Of a DNA stretch of 39,459 nucleotides, positions 7,419 through 16,076 are shown piece after piece. Positions within the stretch are counted from its first letter, which is position 1. Each line of letters starts with the position of its first letter. The stretch is from contig QIDP01000181.1 in the NCBI GenBank assembly GCA_003229375.1, positions 1 through 39,459 on the forward strand, written 5' to 3'. The notes under the pieces are model-generated. The model saw nothing but the letters and a program-made list of their open reading frames with translations. It did not search any database and was not told where the DNA came from. This stretch comes from Nitrospirota bacterium. Its GTDB lineage: Bacteria; Nitrospinota; Nitrospinia; SZUA-224. The position numbers and the translations under genes are program-made.

Positions 7419-8351
7419 TTATCTTTCCTCAACAGCCATTTCGAGCATCTTAGTTACAAGATCCCTGAAACTTAGTCCCATTTCCTTTGCAGCCATCGGG
7501 AGTAAGCTTGTCTCTGTCATTCCCGGAATGGTATTTACCTCAAGTACATAGGGTCTGCCATCCCTTCCCACTATAATATCTACCCTTGATACCCCCTTAC
7601 AGCAGAGTACGTTATGGGCATTCAGCGCCATGCTCTGACACCATAGATACTTCTCTCCTTCAAGTCTTGCAGGGACTATATACTCTGTCATCCCCTTTGT
7701 ATACTTGGACCGGTAATCATAAAATCCCTTACCCGGATGTATCTCTATAATCGGGAGGGGCTGATCACCCAGAATTCCAACAGCTATCAGAATCCCGTCA
7801 ATATACCTCTCGATAAATATCTCATCCTCATATTCGAAGGCCTTCCTTATAGCACTATCTATATCCGCTTTATCTTTTACTATACTGATCCCGATAGTGG
7901 ACCCCTGGGAAACAGGTTTTACAACAAAAGGCAGATCAAGATGAGATGAAAACCCCCTGCTATTAAAAAACTCATCTCTCTTCACTACACAAAAATCCGG
8001 CGTCATAATATCGTGGTATCTTAGGAGTTCCTTTGCAACAATCTTATTAAGAGAGAGCGCATTTCCTAATATACCTGAGCCTGTATATGGAGTACCCATT
8101 AATTCCAGAAGCCCCTGTATAGCCCCATCTTCACCATACTGACCATGAAGGGCAATAAATGCCAGTTCTATCCTCTCCTCCTTTAAACGTGTGGCTATAT
8201 CTCTATCCACATCGATCAGGACTACATCCAGACCTGCATCCTTTAAGGTTTCAAAGACCGCTTCACCTGTTTTTAGAGAAACATCCCTCTCTGTTGACAA
8301 TCCCCCCATAAGAACACCGATTCTCTTATCTATTATCTTGCTACCATCCAT
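7419..8351 (-). CDS. ddl: D-alanine--D-alanine ligase
   Basis: Ddl is the cytoplasmic ATP-grasp enzyme that joins two D-alanines for the pentapeptide of UDP-MurNAc. The 310-aa chain is the short DdlB type. It has the N-terminal GGLSTERDVSL motif (residues 16-26), the ATP-grasp core (PFVVKPVSQGSTIGI, EIFIERYIDG) and the Mg-binding C-terminal segment VLEVNTIPGMTETSL. It lies between murB and ftsQ as in many dcw clusters. The gap to murB is 234 bases and contains a hairpin-forming repeat. Confidence 0.97.
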   Translation of the reverse strand: MDGSKIIDKRIGVLMGGLSTERDVSLKTGEAVFETLKDAGLDVVLIDVDRDIATRLKEERIELAFIALHGQYGEDGAIQGLLELMGTPYTGSGILGNALSLNKIVAKELLRYHDIMTPDFCVVKRDEFFNSRGFSSHLDLPFVVKPVSQGSTIGISIVKDKADIDSAIRKAFEYEDEIFIERYIDGILIAVGILGDQPLPIIEIHPGKGFYDYRSKYTKGMTEYIVPARLEGEKYLWCQSMALNAHNVLCCKGVSRVDIIVGRDGRPYVLEVNTIPGMTETSLLPMAAKEMGLSFRDLVTKMLEMAVEER

Positions 8352-8425
8352 TATTAATCCCTATAGATTTCCATATAACAAATTACACTGCATTATTTAG
8401 TAAAAATCATTGGCGACATACCACT

Positions 8426-8551
8426 TCAAATATCAAAATATACATGTCAAAAGTAAATTGATATGCAAACATATCTTTAATTAACTATTAATATCTGTTA
8501 CAGATGATGAAAAATTTACTTTTGATATTAGGAATTTGATATTTGATATTT
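8426..8551. repeat. Hairpin-forming repeat between murB and ddl
   Basis: The arm at 8426-8459 (CAAATATCAAAATATAC then CAAAAGTAAATT) is complementary to 8512-8551 (AATTTACTTTTGATATTA then AATTTGATATTTGATATT). The AT-rich interior has no gene. It occupies most of the 234-base gap inside the dcw operon and looks like a MITE. Confidence 0.65.
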
Positions 8552-8585
8552 ATCCTATTCTAATAGCGCATCCTAATCTGAAAAT

Positions 8586-9488
8586 CTATATCTCTTCTCC
8601 CACAATATGTATTTCAGTCTCCAATACAATCCCCTTTTTCTCCAGTACAACATGCTTTATATAATCGATCAGTCTTATCACATCCTCAGCAGATGCATTG
8701 CCTGTATTGACTATAAAATTTGCATGCCTCTCTGATACCTGTGCATCCCCTATCCTGTACCCCTTAAGTCCTGCTGACTCAATAAGCCTGCCGGCAAAAT
8801 TGCCAACAGGATTCTTGAATATTGAACCGGCACATGGAAAGGAGAGTGGCTGTCTTTTCTGCCTTTCTTCAAGATTTACCTTCATACCCTCTCTGATCTC
8901 TCTCTTATCCCCCTCTCTCAGGGATAACCTCGTCCTGAGAAGGATAGACCCGGCCGGGAACCGGGAATTACGATACCCGAATCCTATATCATCTCCTACC
9001 ATGTTAAGGATATTCCCTTCCGGGTCCATTAATGTCACCGACTCAACTATCTTTGCCATCTCTTTCCCTGATGCACCGGCATTCATTATAAGCGCCCCTC
9101 CTACGGAGCCCGGAATCCCGACAGCAAATTCCAAACCGCTCAATCCATTATCCGCTGCAAAACCCACAACTTCCGTGAGTTTCGCCCCTACTCCAACCGA
9201 CACCAGCGTCCTATCAGCAATCTTGATATCTCTGAATCCCTTTCTGAGTGAAAGGACAATACCCCTGATCCCCCCATCCCTGACAAGCAGGTTTGCCCCT
9301 CCTCCCAGGACAAAGAGGGGAATCTGTCTATCTTTTGAAACAGATAGGATCTTTCTGATATCCCCGATATCCTCAGGAAATATAAGTATATCTGCCTTAC
9401 CGCCAATGCGAAAGGTGGTATATCTACGCATAGGTTCGTTAAACCTCTTTTCACCCCTGATCTTATCAATCCAACTTCCAATCCTCAC
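8586..9488 (-). CDS. murB: UDP-N-acetylenolpyruvoylglucosamine reductase MurB
   Basis: MurB reduces UDP-GlcNAc-enolpyruvate to UDP-MurNAc with NADPH and bound FAD. The 300-aa chain has TTFRIGG (24-30), the FAD-loop LGGGANLLVRDGG (61-73), the EFAVGIPGSVGGALIMNAGA segment, the YRNSRF motif (172-177), and the proton donor Ser222 in PCAGSIFKNP. The likely catalytic Glu is E292 in LETEI. The start is a GTG at 9488 that overlaps the end of murC by 23 bases, suggesting translational coupling. Confidence 0.97.
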   Translation of the reverse strand: MRIGSWIDKIRGEKRFNEPMRRYTTFRIGGKADILIFPEDIGDIRKILSVSKDRQIPLFVLGGGANLLVRDGGIRGIVLSLRKGFRDIKIADRTLVSVGVGAKLTEVVGFAADNGLSGLEFAVGIPGSVGGALIMNAGASGKEMAKIVESVTLMDPEGNILNMVGDDIGFGYRNSRFPAGSILLRTRLSLREGDKREIREGMKVNLEERQKRQPLSFPCAGSIFKNPVGNFAGRLIESAGLKGYRIGDAQVSERHANFIVNTGNASAEDVIRLIDYIKHVVLEKKGIVLETEIHIVGEEI

Positions 9489-10857
9489 CCCTCAATGCCC
9501 TCAGTAAATTAACGCCCACCTTCCATATATCCCCTGCACCCAGGGTCATAACAACATCACCAGATTTCGCTGTATCGAGTAGATACCTCACTATTTCTCC
9601 CTCTTTCTCTATAAAGACCGCATCTCTATGCCCTCGTTTCTTTATCCCATTGTAGAGAAGAGGACCATCTACCCCTTGTATTGGTCTCTCTCCAGCAGAA
9701 TAGATCGAGGTAACTATCAGGGTATCAGCATCATGGAAGGCTGTATAAAAATCCTTTAGTAAGGTCTTCACCCTCGTATATCGGTGCGGCTGGAAAACAA
9801 CAATGATCCTCTTATCTCTCCATACATCCTTAGCCGCCCTGATTGCAGCCCTTATCTCCACAGGGTGATGACCGTAATCATCCACAACAATGACCCCGCT
9901 CTCTTCACCCCTTATATGAAACCTCCTCTCAATCCCGCTGCAGTCCTCTAATGATTTGCTGATAGTAGAAAAATCGATATCGAGTTCCAGTCCAACAGCA
10001 ACAGCCGCTAATGAATTGCATACATTATGGACTCCGGGCATATTTATCGATATCTTCCCGAGTTCTTCTCCTTTCCGATAGACAGAAAAACCTGTATTTA
10101 GTCCTGAAAAGAGGATGTTCTTTGCTGTATAATCTGCCTGTGCAGAGAGACCATAGGTTATATACCTCTTTTCTATCTCAGGGATAAGATCCTGTATATG
10201 CTCCTGATCCAGACATAAAATCGCTGCGCCGTAAAAGGGTATTCTATTTATAAACTTAATAAATGCCTTTTTTATATTCTTTATATTTCCATAATAATCA
10301 AGGTGCTCCCTATCGAGGGTGGTAACTACAGCTATAGTAGGAGACAGGCGCAGGAAGGACCCATCACTCTCATCTGCCTCTGCCACCAGAAAATCACCCT
10401 GCCCTAACATTACTCCACTACTAAGGCTGTTAAGTCTTCCTCCGGTAACCATTGTAGGGTCCAGTCCGCCCTTTGCCAGTACCGTGGCTATCATAGAGGT
10501 AGTAGTAGTTTTTCCATGGGTCCCGGCAACAGCAATGCCATATTTCAATCTCATTAACTCAGAAAGCATCTCCCCTCTCGGTATAACAGGTATTGATCTT
10601 TCCCTTGCTGAGACTACCTCTGCGTTATCAGATTTCACGGCTGATGAAACAACCACCACCTCTGAGCCGTCTATATTAGAGGAAGAATGCCCTATAAAAA
10701 TATCTGCACCTATATCACTTAGATATCTGGTTCCCTCTGAATCATTAAGATCAGAACCGCTCACCTTGTATCCGTTATTTATAAGAACCTCTGCAATGCC
10801 GCTCATTCCGACACCACCAATACCTACAAAATGCACATGCCGTGTCTTTCTAAACAT
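9466..10857 (-). CDS. murC: UDP-N-acetylmuramate--L-alanine ligase MurC
   Basis: MurC adds the first amino acid, L-alanine, to UDP-MurNAc in an ATP-dependent reaction. The 463-aa chain starts with the Rossmann motif FVGIGGVGMSGIAEVL (10-25), has the Mur ligase P-loop GTHGKTTTT (112-120), the central EADESDGSFL segment, and the C-terminal VFQPHRYTR motif. The His in GTHGKT is typical of MurC. The ATG at 10857 follows AAAGGGAAAAGAATAGA. It overlaps murB by 23 bases and is separated from the small upstream gene by a palindromic repeat. Confidence 0.98.
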   Translation of the reverse strand: MFRKTRHVHFVGIGGVGMSGIAEVLINNGYKVSGSDLNDSEGTRYLSDIGADIFIGHSSSNIDGSEVVVVSSAVKSDNAEVVSARERSIPVIPRGEMLSELMRLKYGIAVAGTHGKTTTTSMIATVLAKGGLDPTMVTGGRLNSLSSGVMLGQGDFLVAEADESDGSFLRLSPTIAVVTTLDREHLDYYGNIKNIKKAFIKFINRIPFYGAAILCLDQEHIQDLIPEIEKRYITYGLSAQADYTAKNILFSGLNTGFSVYRKGEELGKISINMPGVHNVCNSLAAVAVGLELDIDFSTISKSLEDCSGIERRFHIRGEESGVIVVDDYGHHPVEIRAAIRAAKDVWRDKRIIVVFQPHRYTRVKTLLKDFYTAFHDADTLIVTSIYSAGERPIQGVDGPLLYNGIKKRGHRDAVFIEKEGEIVRYLLDTAKSGDVVMTLGAGDIWKVGVNLLRALRGEDWKLD

Positions 10858-10901
10858 TCTATTCTTTTCCCTTTCACCTTACCCCTTTCACCCTCTTGCA
10901 C

Positions 10902-10919
10902 GGACAAACAAGTTTGTCC
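10902..10919. repeat. Palindromic unit, GGACAAAC type, copy 1
   Basis: GGACAAAC/GTTTGTCC, an 8-bp perfect stem with an AA loop, followed by ATGCCACC. Other copies are at 19048-19065 and 29029-29046. Here it lies in the transcribed gap before murC. Confidence 0.8.
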
Positions 10920-10963
10920 ATGCCACCCCCCCTTCGTTGCCTCCTACGTTAGCGATTATGCCC

Positions 10964-11185
10964 CTACGACCCTTCACCTTTTTTACGCCCAAACAATTCT
11001 TTCACTTCCTTTTTTGTCACGAGACCTAAGCTCACAAGTATCTTTCCTATCTCTTTCTCTTTTTTCTTTTTTGATCCGATTCTCTTTTTAAGCGTCTCCA
11101 GATTATCAACACCATATATCACGTGATAAGAGACAAATCCCTGTGAAATACCTTTTTCTTTCTTCTTTCCCCGAGTAAAAGACAT
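10964..11185 (-). CDS. Small basic protein between murG and murC, unknown
   Basis: I do not recognise this 73-aa Lys-rich protein. The ATG at 11185 has an excellent ribosome site (AAAGGAG, 8 bases upstream). A longer version from a GTG at 11224 lacks one and is less likely. The C-terminal half, IGKILVSLGLVTKKEVKELF (about residues 45-64), has the pattern of the short helical modules at the N-terminus of GspE/PilB-type ATPases (iGkiLv..Glit..ql), but this is only a resemblance. It sits inside the dcw operon where a gene is not normally found. The stop codon lies in a GTAGGGGC-type repeat, so the original C-terminus may have been altered. Confidence 0.6.
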   Translation of the reverse strand: MSFTRGKKKEKGISQGFVSYHVIYGVDNLETLKKRIGSKKKKEKEIGKILVSLGLVTKKEVKELFGRKKGEGS

Positions 11186-11227
11186 GCTCTTACTCCTTTC
11201 TTTGTTTGGTTCGGTAATTTTCACCTT

Positions 11228-12325
11228 TCACACCTTTGTCTGAGACAAAAGCTTGCAGCACATATCTACTACCCTGGTCCCTGCATCCGGATTACCTAAT
11301 CTTTTACTCTCCGTCTCCATTTCCTCTAACTTCTCTTTGTTCTTCATCAGAAAGATGACTGTCTTTGACAATCGCTTGCCGGTAAGATCCGAATCCTTTA
11401 TCACCACCGCAGCTCCTCTCTCCTCCATGTGCCTGGCATTTATTTCTTGATGATTATTAGCAGCATAGGGAAAAGGGACAAGCACTGCACCCTTTCCACA
11501 GGCTGTTAACTCCGCTATTGTTGTAGCACCTGCCCTGCAAATAATAAGGTCTGCATTTCTATAATTATCAGCCATATCAAAAATAAAAGGCCTTACCTCT
11601 GCCGGGATATCCCTTTTACTATACTCCCCCTTAACGAACGAAAAATCCTCTTCTCCTGTTTGATGAATAATATGAATTTCATCCTTAACATCTGAAAACA
11701 AATCAAGGGCCTCAACCATAGATAGATTAATCTTGTGAGCACCACGACTTCCGCCAAAAACAAGAAGCATAAACTTAGACCCCTTTTTCTTCTCTATATC
11801 TTTACCATAATCAACATTATAAAATTCACTCCTTACCGGATTCCCTGTAAAACATATCTTTCCTTTCGGAAAATACCCCGCAGATCCCTGAAAGGAGATC
11901 GCAATCTTATCAACAAACCTGCCGAGGATTCTGTTTGTAATACCGGGAAAGAGATTTTGTTCCTGGATAACAGATGGTATCCCTAATAAAAAGGATGCAA
12001 AGACCATGGGCCCTGCTACATACCCCCCTACCCCGATAACGATATCCGGCCTGTAATTCCTTAGTAACAGGAGAGACTGGACAATCCCTATTGGTAATAT
12101 AAATATGGAAATGACCGTGCTCAAAGAGAATCTCCCTTTTAATCCCCTCACAGTGATACTCTTTAGATTGAACCCCTCTTTCGGAATTATATATCTCTCA
12201 ACCCCCCTCTCTGTACCCACAAAAAGTATGCCGGCACCTGAATCTCTCTTGAGAAACTCCCTGGCAACAGATATACCAGGATATATATGTCCTCCGGTTC
12301 CACCACCGGCTATAACCACCTTCAT
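11228..12325 (-). CDS. murG: Lipid II synthase glycosyltransferase MurG
   Basis: MurG transfers GlcNAc from UDP-GlcNAc to lipid I at the inner face of the cytoplasmic membrane, giving lipid II. The 365-aa GT-B fold protein has the N-terminal GGGTGGHIYPG (7-17), the membrane-associated VGVGGYVAGP and PSVIQEQNLFPGITNR segments, the C-terminal GGSRGAHKIN motif, and the donor-binding region ICRAGATTIAELTACGKGAVLVPFPYAANNHQ. The ATG is 12 bases after TAGGAG. That ribosome site lies right beside a duplicated copy of the ftsW 3' end. Confidence 0.98.
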   Translation of the reverse strand: MKVVIAGGGTGGHIYPGISVAREFLKRDSGAGILFVGTERGVERYIIPKEGFNLKSITVRGLKGRFSLSTVISIFILPIGIVQSLLLLRNYRPDIVIGVGGYVAGPMVFASFLLGIPSVIQEQNLFPGITNRILGRFVDKIAISFQGSAGYFPKGKICFTGNPVRSEFYNVDYGKDIEKKKGSKFMLLVFGGSRGAHKINLSMVEALDLFSDVKDEIHIIHQTGEEDFSFVKGEYSKRDIPAEVRPFIFDMADNYRNADLIICRAGATTIAELTACGKGAVLVPFPYAANNHQEINARHMEERGAAVVIKDSDLTGKRLSKTVIFLMKNKEKLEEMETESKRLGNPDAGTRVVDMCCKLLSQTKV

Positions 12326-12345
12326 TCAATAATAATTCTCCTAAA

Positions 12346-12438
12346 CCATATTCTCAATATATTCAATAACATCATGGCTGCGCATACGCAGGCTAAAGCC
12401 TGCGGCTACACCGTATTCTCGGATATATTCAACAACAT
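12346..12438. repeat. Palindrome bracketed by duplicated ftsW 3' end
   Basis: A 27-bp sequence (12346-12372, CCATATTCTC then TATATTCAATAACAT) repeats imperfectly as 12411-12438 (CCGTATTCTC then TATATTCAACAACAT), about 65 bp apart. Between them lies the palindrome CGCAGGCTAAAGCCTGCG at 12387-12404. The distal copy encodes MLLNISENTV, the present FtsW C-terminus, and the palindrome supplies its TAG stop. The proximal copy would read MLLNILRIW and leads into the murG ribosome site. Confidence 0.75.
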
Positions 12439-13500
12439 ACCTATACTGATCATCGAAATTAAGAGGGAAGACCCTCCCAAACTGATAAAGGGGAGAGGAA
12501 GTCCCTTTGTCGGAAGGAGTCCAACTGCTACACCCATATTAACAATAGCTTGAATCCCTATCATCAAGGTTATCCCGAGAGAGAGATAGGTCCCGAAGAG
12601 ATCCGGAGACCTGAGGGATATCCTGATTCCCCTCCAGACAAGGATTGCAAAGAGTGCTATTACACCGACAGTACCTATTAAACCTAGTTCCTCCCCGATC
12701 ACTGAAAATATAAAATCGGTATGCGGTTCCGGCAGATAAAATAACTTCTGTTTACCTTGTCCCAGACCGAGTCCTAATATATTTCCCCTTCCAAATGCCA
12801 GAAAGGATTGGATAATCTGAAATCCTGTGCCTAATGGATCATCCCAGGGATTCAGAAATGCCAATATCCTTATCTTTCTATAAGCAACCCCCAGCACAGT
12901 CACACAGAGGAAGGGGATGATCATTAAAAAGGAATAAAATATATACGAAAAACGGACGCCTGCTACAAAGAAGAGGGTGAAGACAACCATTGCAAGAACA
13001 AGAGCTGTTCCAAGGTCAGGTTGAAAGAATATCAGCAAAAAGAAGAGAACAAGTATTGCCAGGTTGGGCAGATACCCGAATGTAAAGTCTCTCAACTTAT
13101 CATCATTCTTTACCAATGAATGGGCGATATAGAGTATTAGTGTAAACTTGGCCAACTCTGACGGCTGAAAGTTGATAGGGCCTATATGGAGCCATCTCCT
13201 TGCCCCGCCTATCTCCCTGCTAAACTGAGGAATCATGAGGAGCACCAATAATACTACTGTGATAACTATTGCAGGATAGGTAAACATGCGAATGGTACTG
13301 TAATCCAAGCGTAGTATCAATGCCATCGCAATACATCCCATGGCCACCCATATCGCCTGTCTCTTCAAAAAGAAATAAGGATCATTGTATCTTTCCATGG
13401 CTATAATGGCACTGGAACTATAGATCATCACAATCCCGATACATATGAGGGTAACCGTGGCAATCAATATGATTGGATCAAATTTCCTTTTTACAGGCAC
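12406..13500 (-). CDS. ftsW: Septal peptidoglycan polymerase FtsW
   Basis: FtsW is the SEDS-family glycosyltransferase of the divisome and works with FtsI. The 364-aa chain is highly hydrophobic with about ten membrane segments. It has the SEDS motifs GGARRWLHIGPINFQPSELAK, PDLGTALVL, the PEPHTDFIFSVIGEELG loop and the C-terminal LPFISLGGSSLL. It starts at an ATG overlapping murD by 10 bases. The last residues (SENTV) are encoded next to an inserted palindrome that provides the stop codon, so the natural C-terminus has probably been replaced. Confidence 0.97.
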   Translation of the reverse strand: MPVKRKFDPIILIATVTLICIGIVMIYSSSAIIAMERYNDPYFFLKRQAIWVAMGCIAMALILRLDYSTIRMFTYPAIVITVVLLVLLMIPQFSREIGGARRWLHIGPINFQPSELAKFTLILYIAHSLVKNDDKLRDFTFGYLPNLAILVLFFLLIFFQPDLGTALVLAMVVFTLFFVAGVRFSYIFYSFLMIIPFLCVTVLGVAYRKIRILAFLNPWDDPLGTGFQIIQSFLAFGRGNILGLGLGQGKQKLFYLPEPHTDFIFSVIGEELGLIGTVGVIALFAILVWRGIRISLRSPDLFGTYLSLGITLMIGIQAIVNMGVAVGLLPTKGLPLPFISLGGSSLLISMISIGMLLNISENTV

Positions 13501-14843
13501 TTTACTATCTCCTTAAACCTATTCCCTCTATCCTCGTAGTCCCTGAACATATCAAAACTGGCACATGCAGGGGAAAGCAGGACTACGTCTCCATGTGCAG
13601 CCATTGAAAAGGCAGTATCTACCGCACCTTTCAGACTATCCACCTCTACTATTATCAGGCCATCTAAATCATCCATAGCTGATTTTATTTTATCCTTTGC
13701 CTCACCAAAGAGGATCAATCTCTTTACCTTTTTCTTTATTACCTCCTTCAACGGAGAATAGTCGTTCTCCTTATCCCTCCCGCCGGCAATAAGGAGAATC
13801 GGCCAGTCAAAACTCTGAACAGATCTTATAACAGCTCCCACATTGGTGGCCTTTGAATCATTGATAAACGTGATCCCTTCTACCTCCCTTACGAATTCTG
13901 TCCTGTGCTCCAATCCCTTAAATCCGGATATGGCACGCCGTATTACATCTGCATCCATCCGGCATACTGCACAAACAATAGCGGCAGCCATTACATTATC
14001 TATGTTGCGGATCACATCAGCCCCCAGATCGCTTAGAAGGGATATCTTCTCTTCTGATCCATCCAATCTAAGAATAATCTCTCCCTTCTTAATAAATACC
14101 CCCTCGTCAACCTCCTCAACAGTGCTGAACATAAGCTTCCTTGCCTTGCCCTCAAAAGAAAGACAGTAGGTAATCGGGTCATCATAGCTGAGTACAAGAT
14201 AATCTTCCTCTGTCTGGTTCATGTATATCCTCTTTTTAAGATTGATATACTCATTGAAATCTCCATGTCTATCAAGGTGATCAGGTGTAATATTGAGTAT
14301 CACCCCTATATACGGTCTGAATTTCTCTATCCCCTCTAACTGGAAGCTGCTTATTTCAGCCACTATAAAATCCTTTCCCCTCCATTCTGATACCTTCTCT
14401 GAAAGGGGAAACCCGATATTCCCGCCAATGACGATATCCTTACCACCCTCCAGGAGGATATCAGCTATAAGAGAGGTAGTCGTTGTCTTACCATTGGTTC
14501 CGGTAACAGCGATCAGTGGTGACTCTGCAAACAGATATGCCAGCTCAACCTCACTTATTATATGGACGCCGGTATCACGTGCCTTCTCAAACAGAGGGAT
14601 CCCCATATCAACCCCGGGGCTGGCAACTACAAGATCAACACCTAAAATATCCTCCTCTGAATGTCCCCCAAGCCTGACAGTTATACCCTTATTAAGTCTC
14701 CTTATATCCTCCCCAAGATCCTTCTCACCCCTTATATCGGTTATTGTCACAATTGAACCCATCCCTGATAAGAGATTCGCTGCAGCAATACCACTCTTCG
14801 CAAGTCCCACAACAGTGATTCTTTTATTTTTTAATAAATCCAT
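13491..14843 (-). CDS. murD: UDP-N-acetylmuramoylalanine--D-glutamate ligase MurD
   Basis: MurD adds D-glutamate to UDP-MurNAc-L-Ala. The 450-aa chain has an N-terminal Rossmann-like domain (RITVVGLAKSGIAAANLL), the ATP-binding P-loop GTNGKTTTTSLIAD (115-128), LNITPDHLDRHGD in the central domain, and the FINDSKATNVGA segment with the C-terminal AGGRDKENDYSPL. Its end overlaps ftsW by 10 bases. The gap from mraY (139 bases) is filled by a long imperfect hairpin. Confidence 0.98.
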   Translation of the reverse strand: MDLLKNKRITVVGLAKSGIAAANLLSGMGSIVTITDIRGEKDLGEDIRRLNKGITVRLGGHSEEDILGVDLVVASPGVDMGIPLFEKARDTGVHIISEVELAYLFAESPLIAVTGTNGKTTTTSLIADILLEGGKDIVIGGNIGFPLSEKVSEWRGKDFIVAEISSFQLEGIEKFRPYIGVILNITPDHLDRHGDFNEYINLKKRIYMNQTEEDYLVLSYDDPITYCLSFEGKARKLMFSTVEEVDEGVFIKKGEIILRLDGSEEKISLLSDLGADVIRNIDNVMAAAIVCAVCRMDADVIRRAISGFKGLEHRTEFVREVEGITFINDSKATNVGAVIRSVQSFDWPILLIAGGRDKENDYSPLKEVIKKKVKRLILFGEAKDKIKSAMDDLDGLIIVEVDSLKGAVDTAFSMAAHGDVVLLSPACASFDMFRDYEDRGNRFKEIVKCL

Positions 14844-14882
14844 AGTAAAATTACCATCACCAGAGGTGGTGGCTTGTTTATA

Positions 14883-14974
14883 AGTGCCTAAAGTGAGCTA
14901 AAGTGAACTAAAGTGCCTAAAGTTAATGGAATATAATCTTTTAACTTTAGTTCACTTTAGACACTTTAGGCACT
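14883..14974. repeat. Long hairpin repeat between mraY and murD
   Basis: The left arm 14883-14924 is built from CTAAAGTG units spaced by one or two bases (AGTGCCTAAAGTG, GCTAAAGTG, ACTAAAGTG, CCTAAAG). The right arm 14943-14974 is its near-perfect reverse complement, ending CACTTTAGGCACT. The 18-base loop is AT-rich. A second short stem, CCATCACC/GGTGGTGG, lies at 14854-14872. Confidence 0.8.
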
Positions 14975-14982
14975 CCTTTAAA

Positions 14983-16074
14983 TCACCTCAACTTCAATGT
15001 ACTCAAAGCTAACAGGGCTAATACTAAAGCTATGATCCAGAACCTCACTATCACCTTGGGTTCCTCCCATCCCTTCTCCTCAAAGTGGTGATGAAGCGGT
15101 GCCATTCTGAATATGCGTCTACCATTGGAGAGCTTGAAATAAGCCACCTGCATAATCACGGATAGCGCCTCTATTACAAATACTCCGCCTATGAGCACTA
15201 AGAGGAGCTCGTGCTTTGAGATAACAGCAACCGTACCCAACGCCCCACCCAATGCAAGGGATCCCACATTCCCCATAAACATCTGAGCAGGATAGCTATT
15301 GAACCACAGAAATCCCAGACTTGCCCCCACAACAGCACCACAAAAGACCGTAACCTCACCGGATCCTTTCACATATTGTATATCCAGATAATCAGCAAAT
15401 TTGTAATGCCCGGTCACATAGATAATAGCCATATATGCAGCAGTGGCAATTATTATCGGGCCGATGGCCAGGCCATCCAACCCATCGGTCAGATTTACTG
15501 CATTGGATGCCCCTACAACCACCAACATCACAAAAGGGATATAAAAGAGACCGATGTCCGGGATCACCTTTTTAAAAAATGGGACCCCAAGTCTGGTAGC
15601 ATAAGAAGCCCTCTCAGGCATGAAGTATATAATAACTATTGCAATACATAGACCTATAAATATCTGGGCAGCAAATTTTTCCTTTGCACCCAATCCCATA
15701 GATCTCTTCCTGACCACCTTGAGGTAATCATCAGCAAAACCGATAAGTCCAAAACCGAGGGTAGAAAAAAGGATCAATATTATATAACTATTTTTAATAT
15801 CTGCCCATAGAAGGGTAGGTATAAAAAGGGCCATCAGAATCAATATCCCACCCATGGTAGGTGTCCCTGTCTTTACAATATGGGACCTTGGACCATCCTC
15901 CCTGATATTCTCACCTATCTGATATTCCTTCAGCTTCCTTATCAGCCACGGACCTATAAAGAGGCTTATGAGGAATGCGGTCAGGACCGCATAGGCTGTC
16001 CTGAAGGTAATATACTTGAAGACATTAAATGCCGAATATACTTCATGTAATGGATATAATATATAATAGAGCAT
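14983..16074 (-). CDS. mraY: Phospho-MurNAc-pentapeptide translocase MraY
   Basis: MraY transfers phospho-MurNAc-pentapeptide from UDP to undecaprenyl phosphate, making lipid I in the inner membrane. The 363-aa polytopic chain has the family motifs [12 protein letters not shown] (68-79), the Asp pair in FADDYLKV (D115, D116), [13 protein letters not shown] and the C-terminal [24 protein letters not shown] with the catalytic-region histidines. It begins two bases after murF ends, an operon-like spacing. Confidence 0.98.
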   Translation of the reverse strand: MLYYILYPLHEVYSAFNVFKYITFRTAYAVLTAFLISLFIGPWLIRKLKEYQIGENIREDGPRSHIVKTGTPTMGGILILMALFIPTLLWADIKNSYIILILFSTLGFGLIGFADDYLKVVRKRSMGLGAKEKFAAQIFIGLCIAIVIIYFMPERASYATRLGVPFFKKVIPDIGLFYIPFVMLVVVGASNAVNLTDGLDGLAIGPIIIATAAYMAIIYVTGHYKFADYLDIQYVKGSGEVTVFCGAVVGASLGFLWFNSYPAQMFMGNVGSLALGGALGTVAVISKHELLLVLIGGVFVIEALSVIMQVAYFKLSNGRRIFRMAPLHHHFEEKGWEEPKVIVRFWIIALVLALLALSTLKLR

Positions 16075-16076
16075 AT

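Noticed and set aside
8698-9507. A 269-codon open frame on the plus strand
   Set aside because: It lies opposite murB, is rich in Ser, Pro and Leu as expected for a shadow frame, and has no motif.
10319-11029. A 236-codon open frame on the plus strand
   Set aside because: It is opposite murC, with no recognisable domain or ribosome site.
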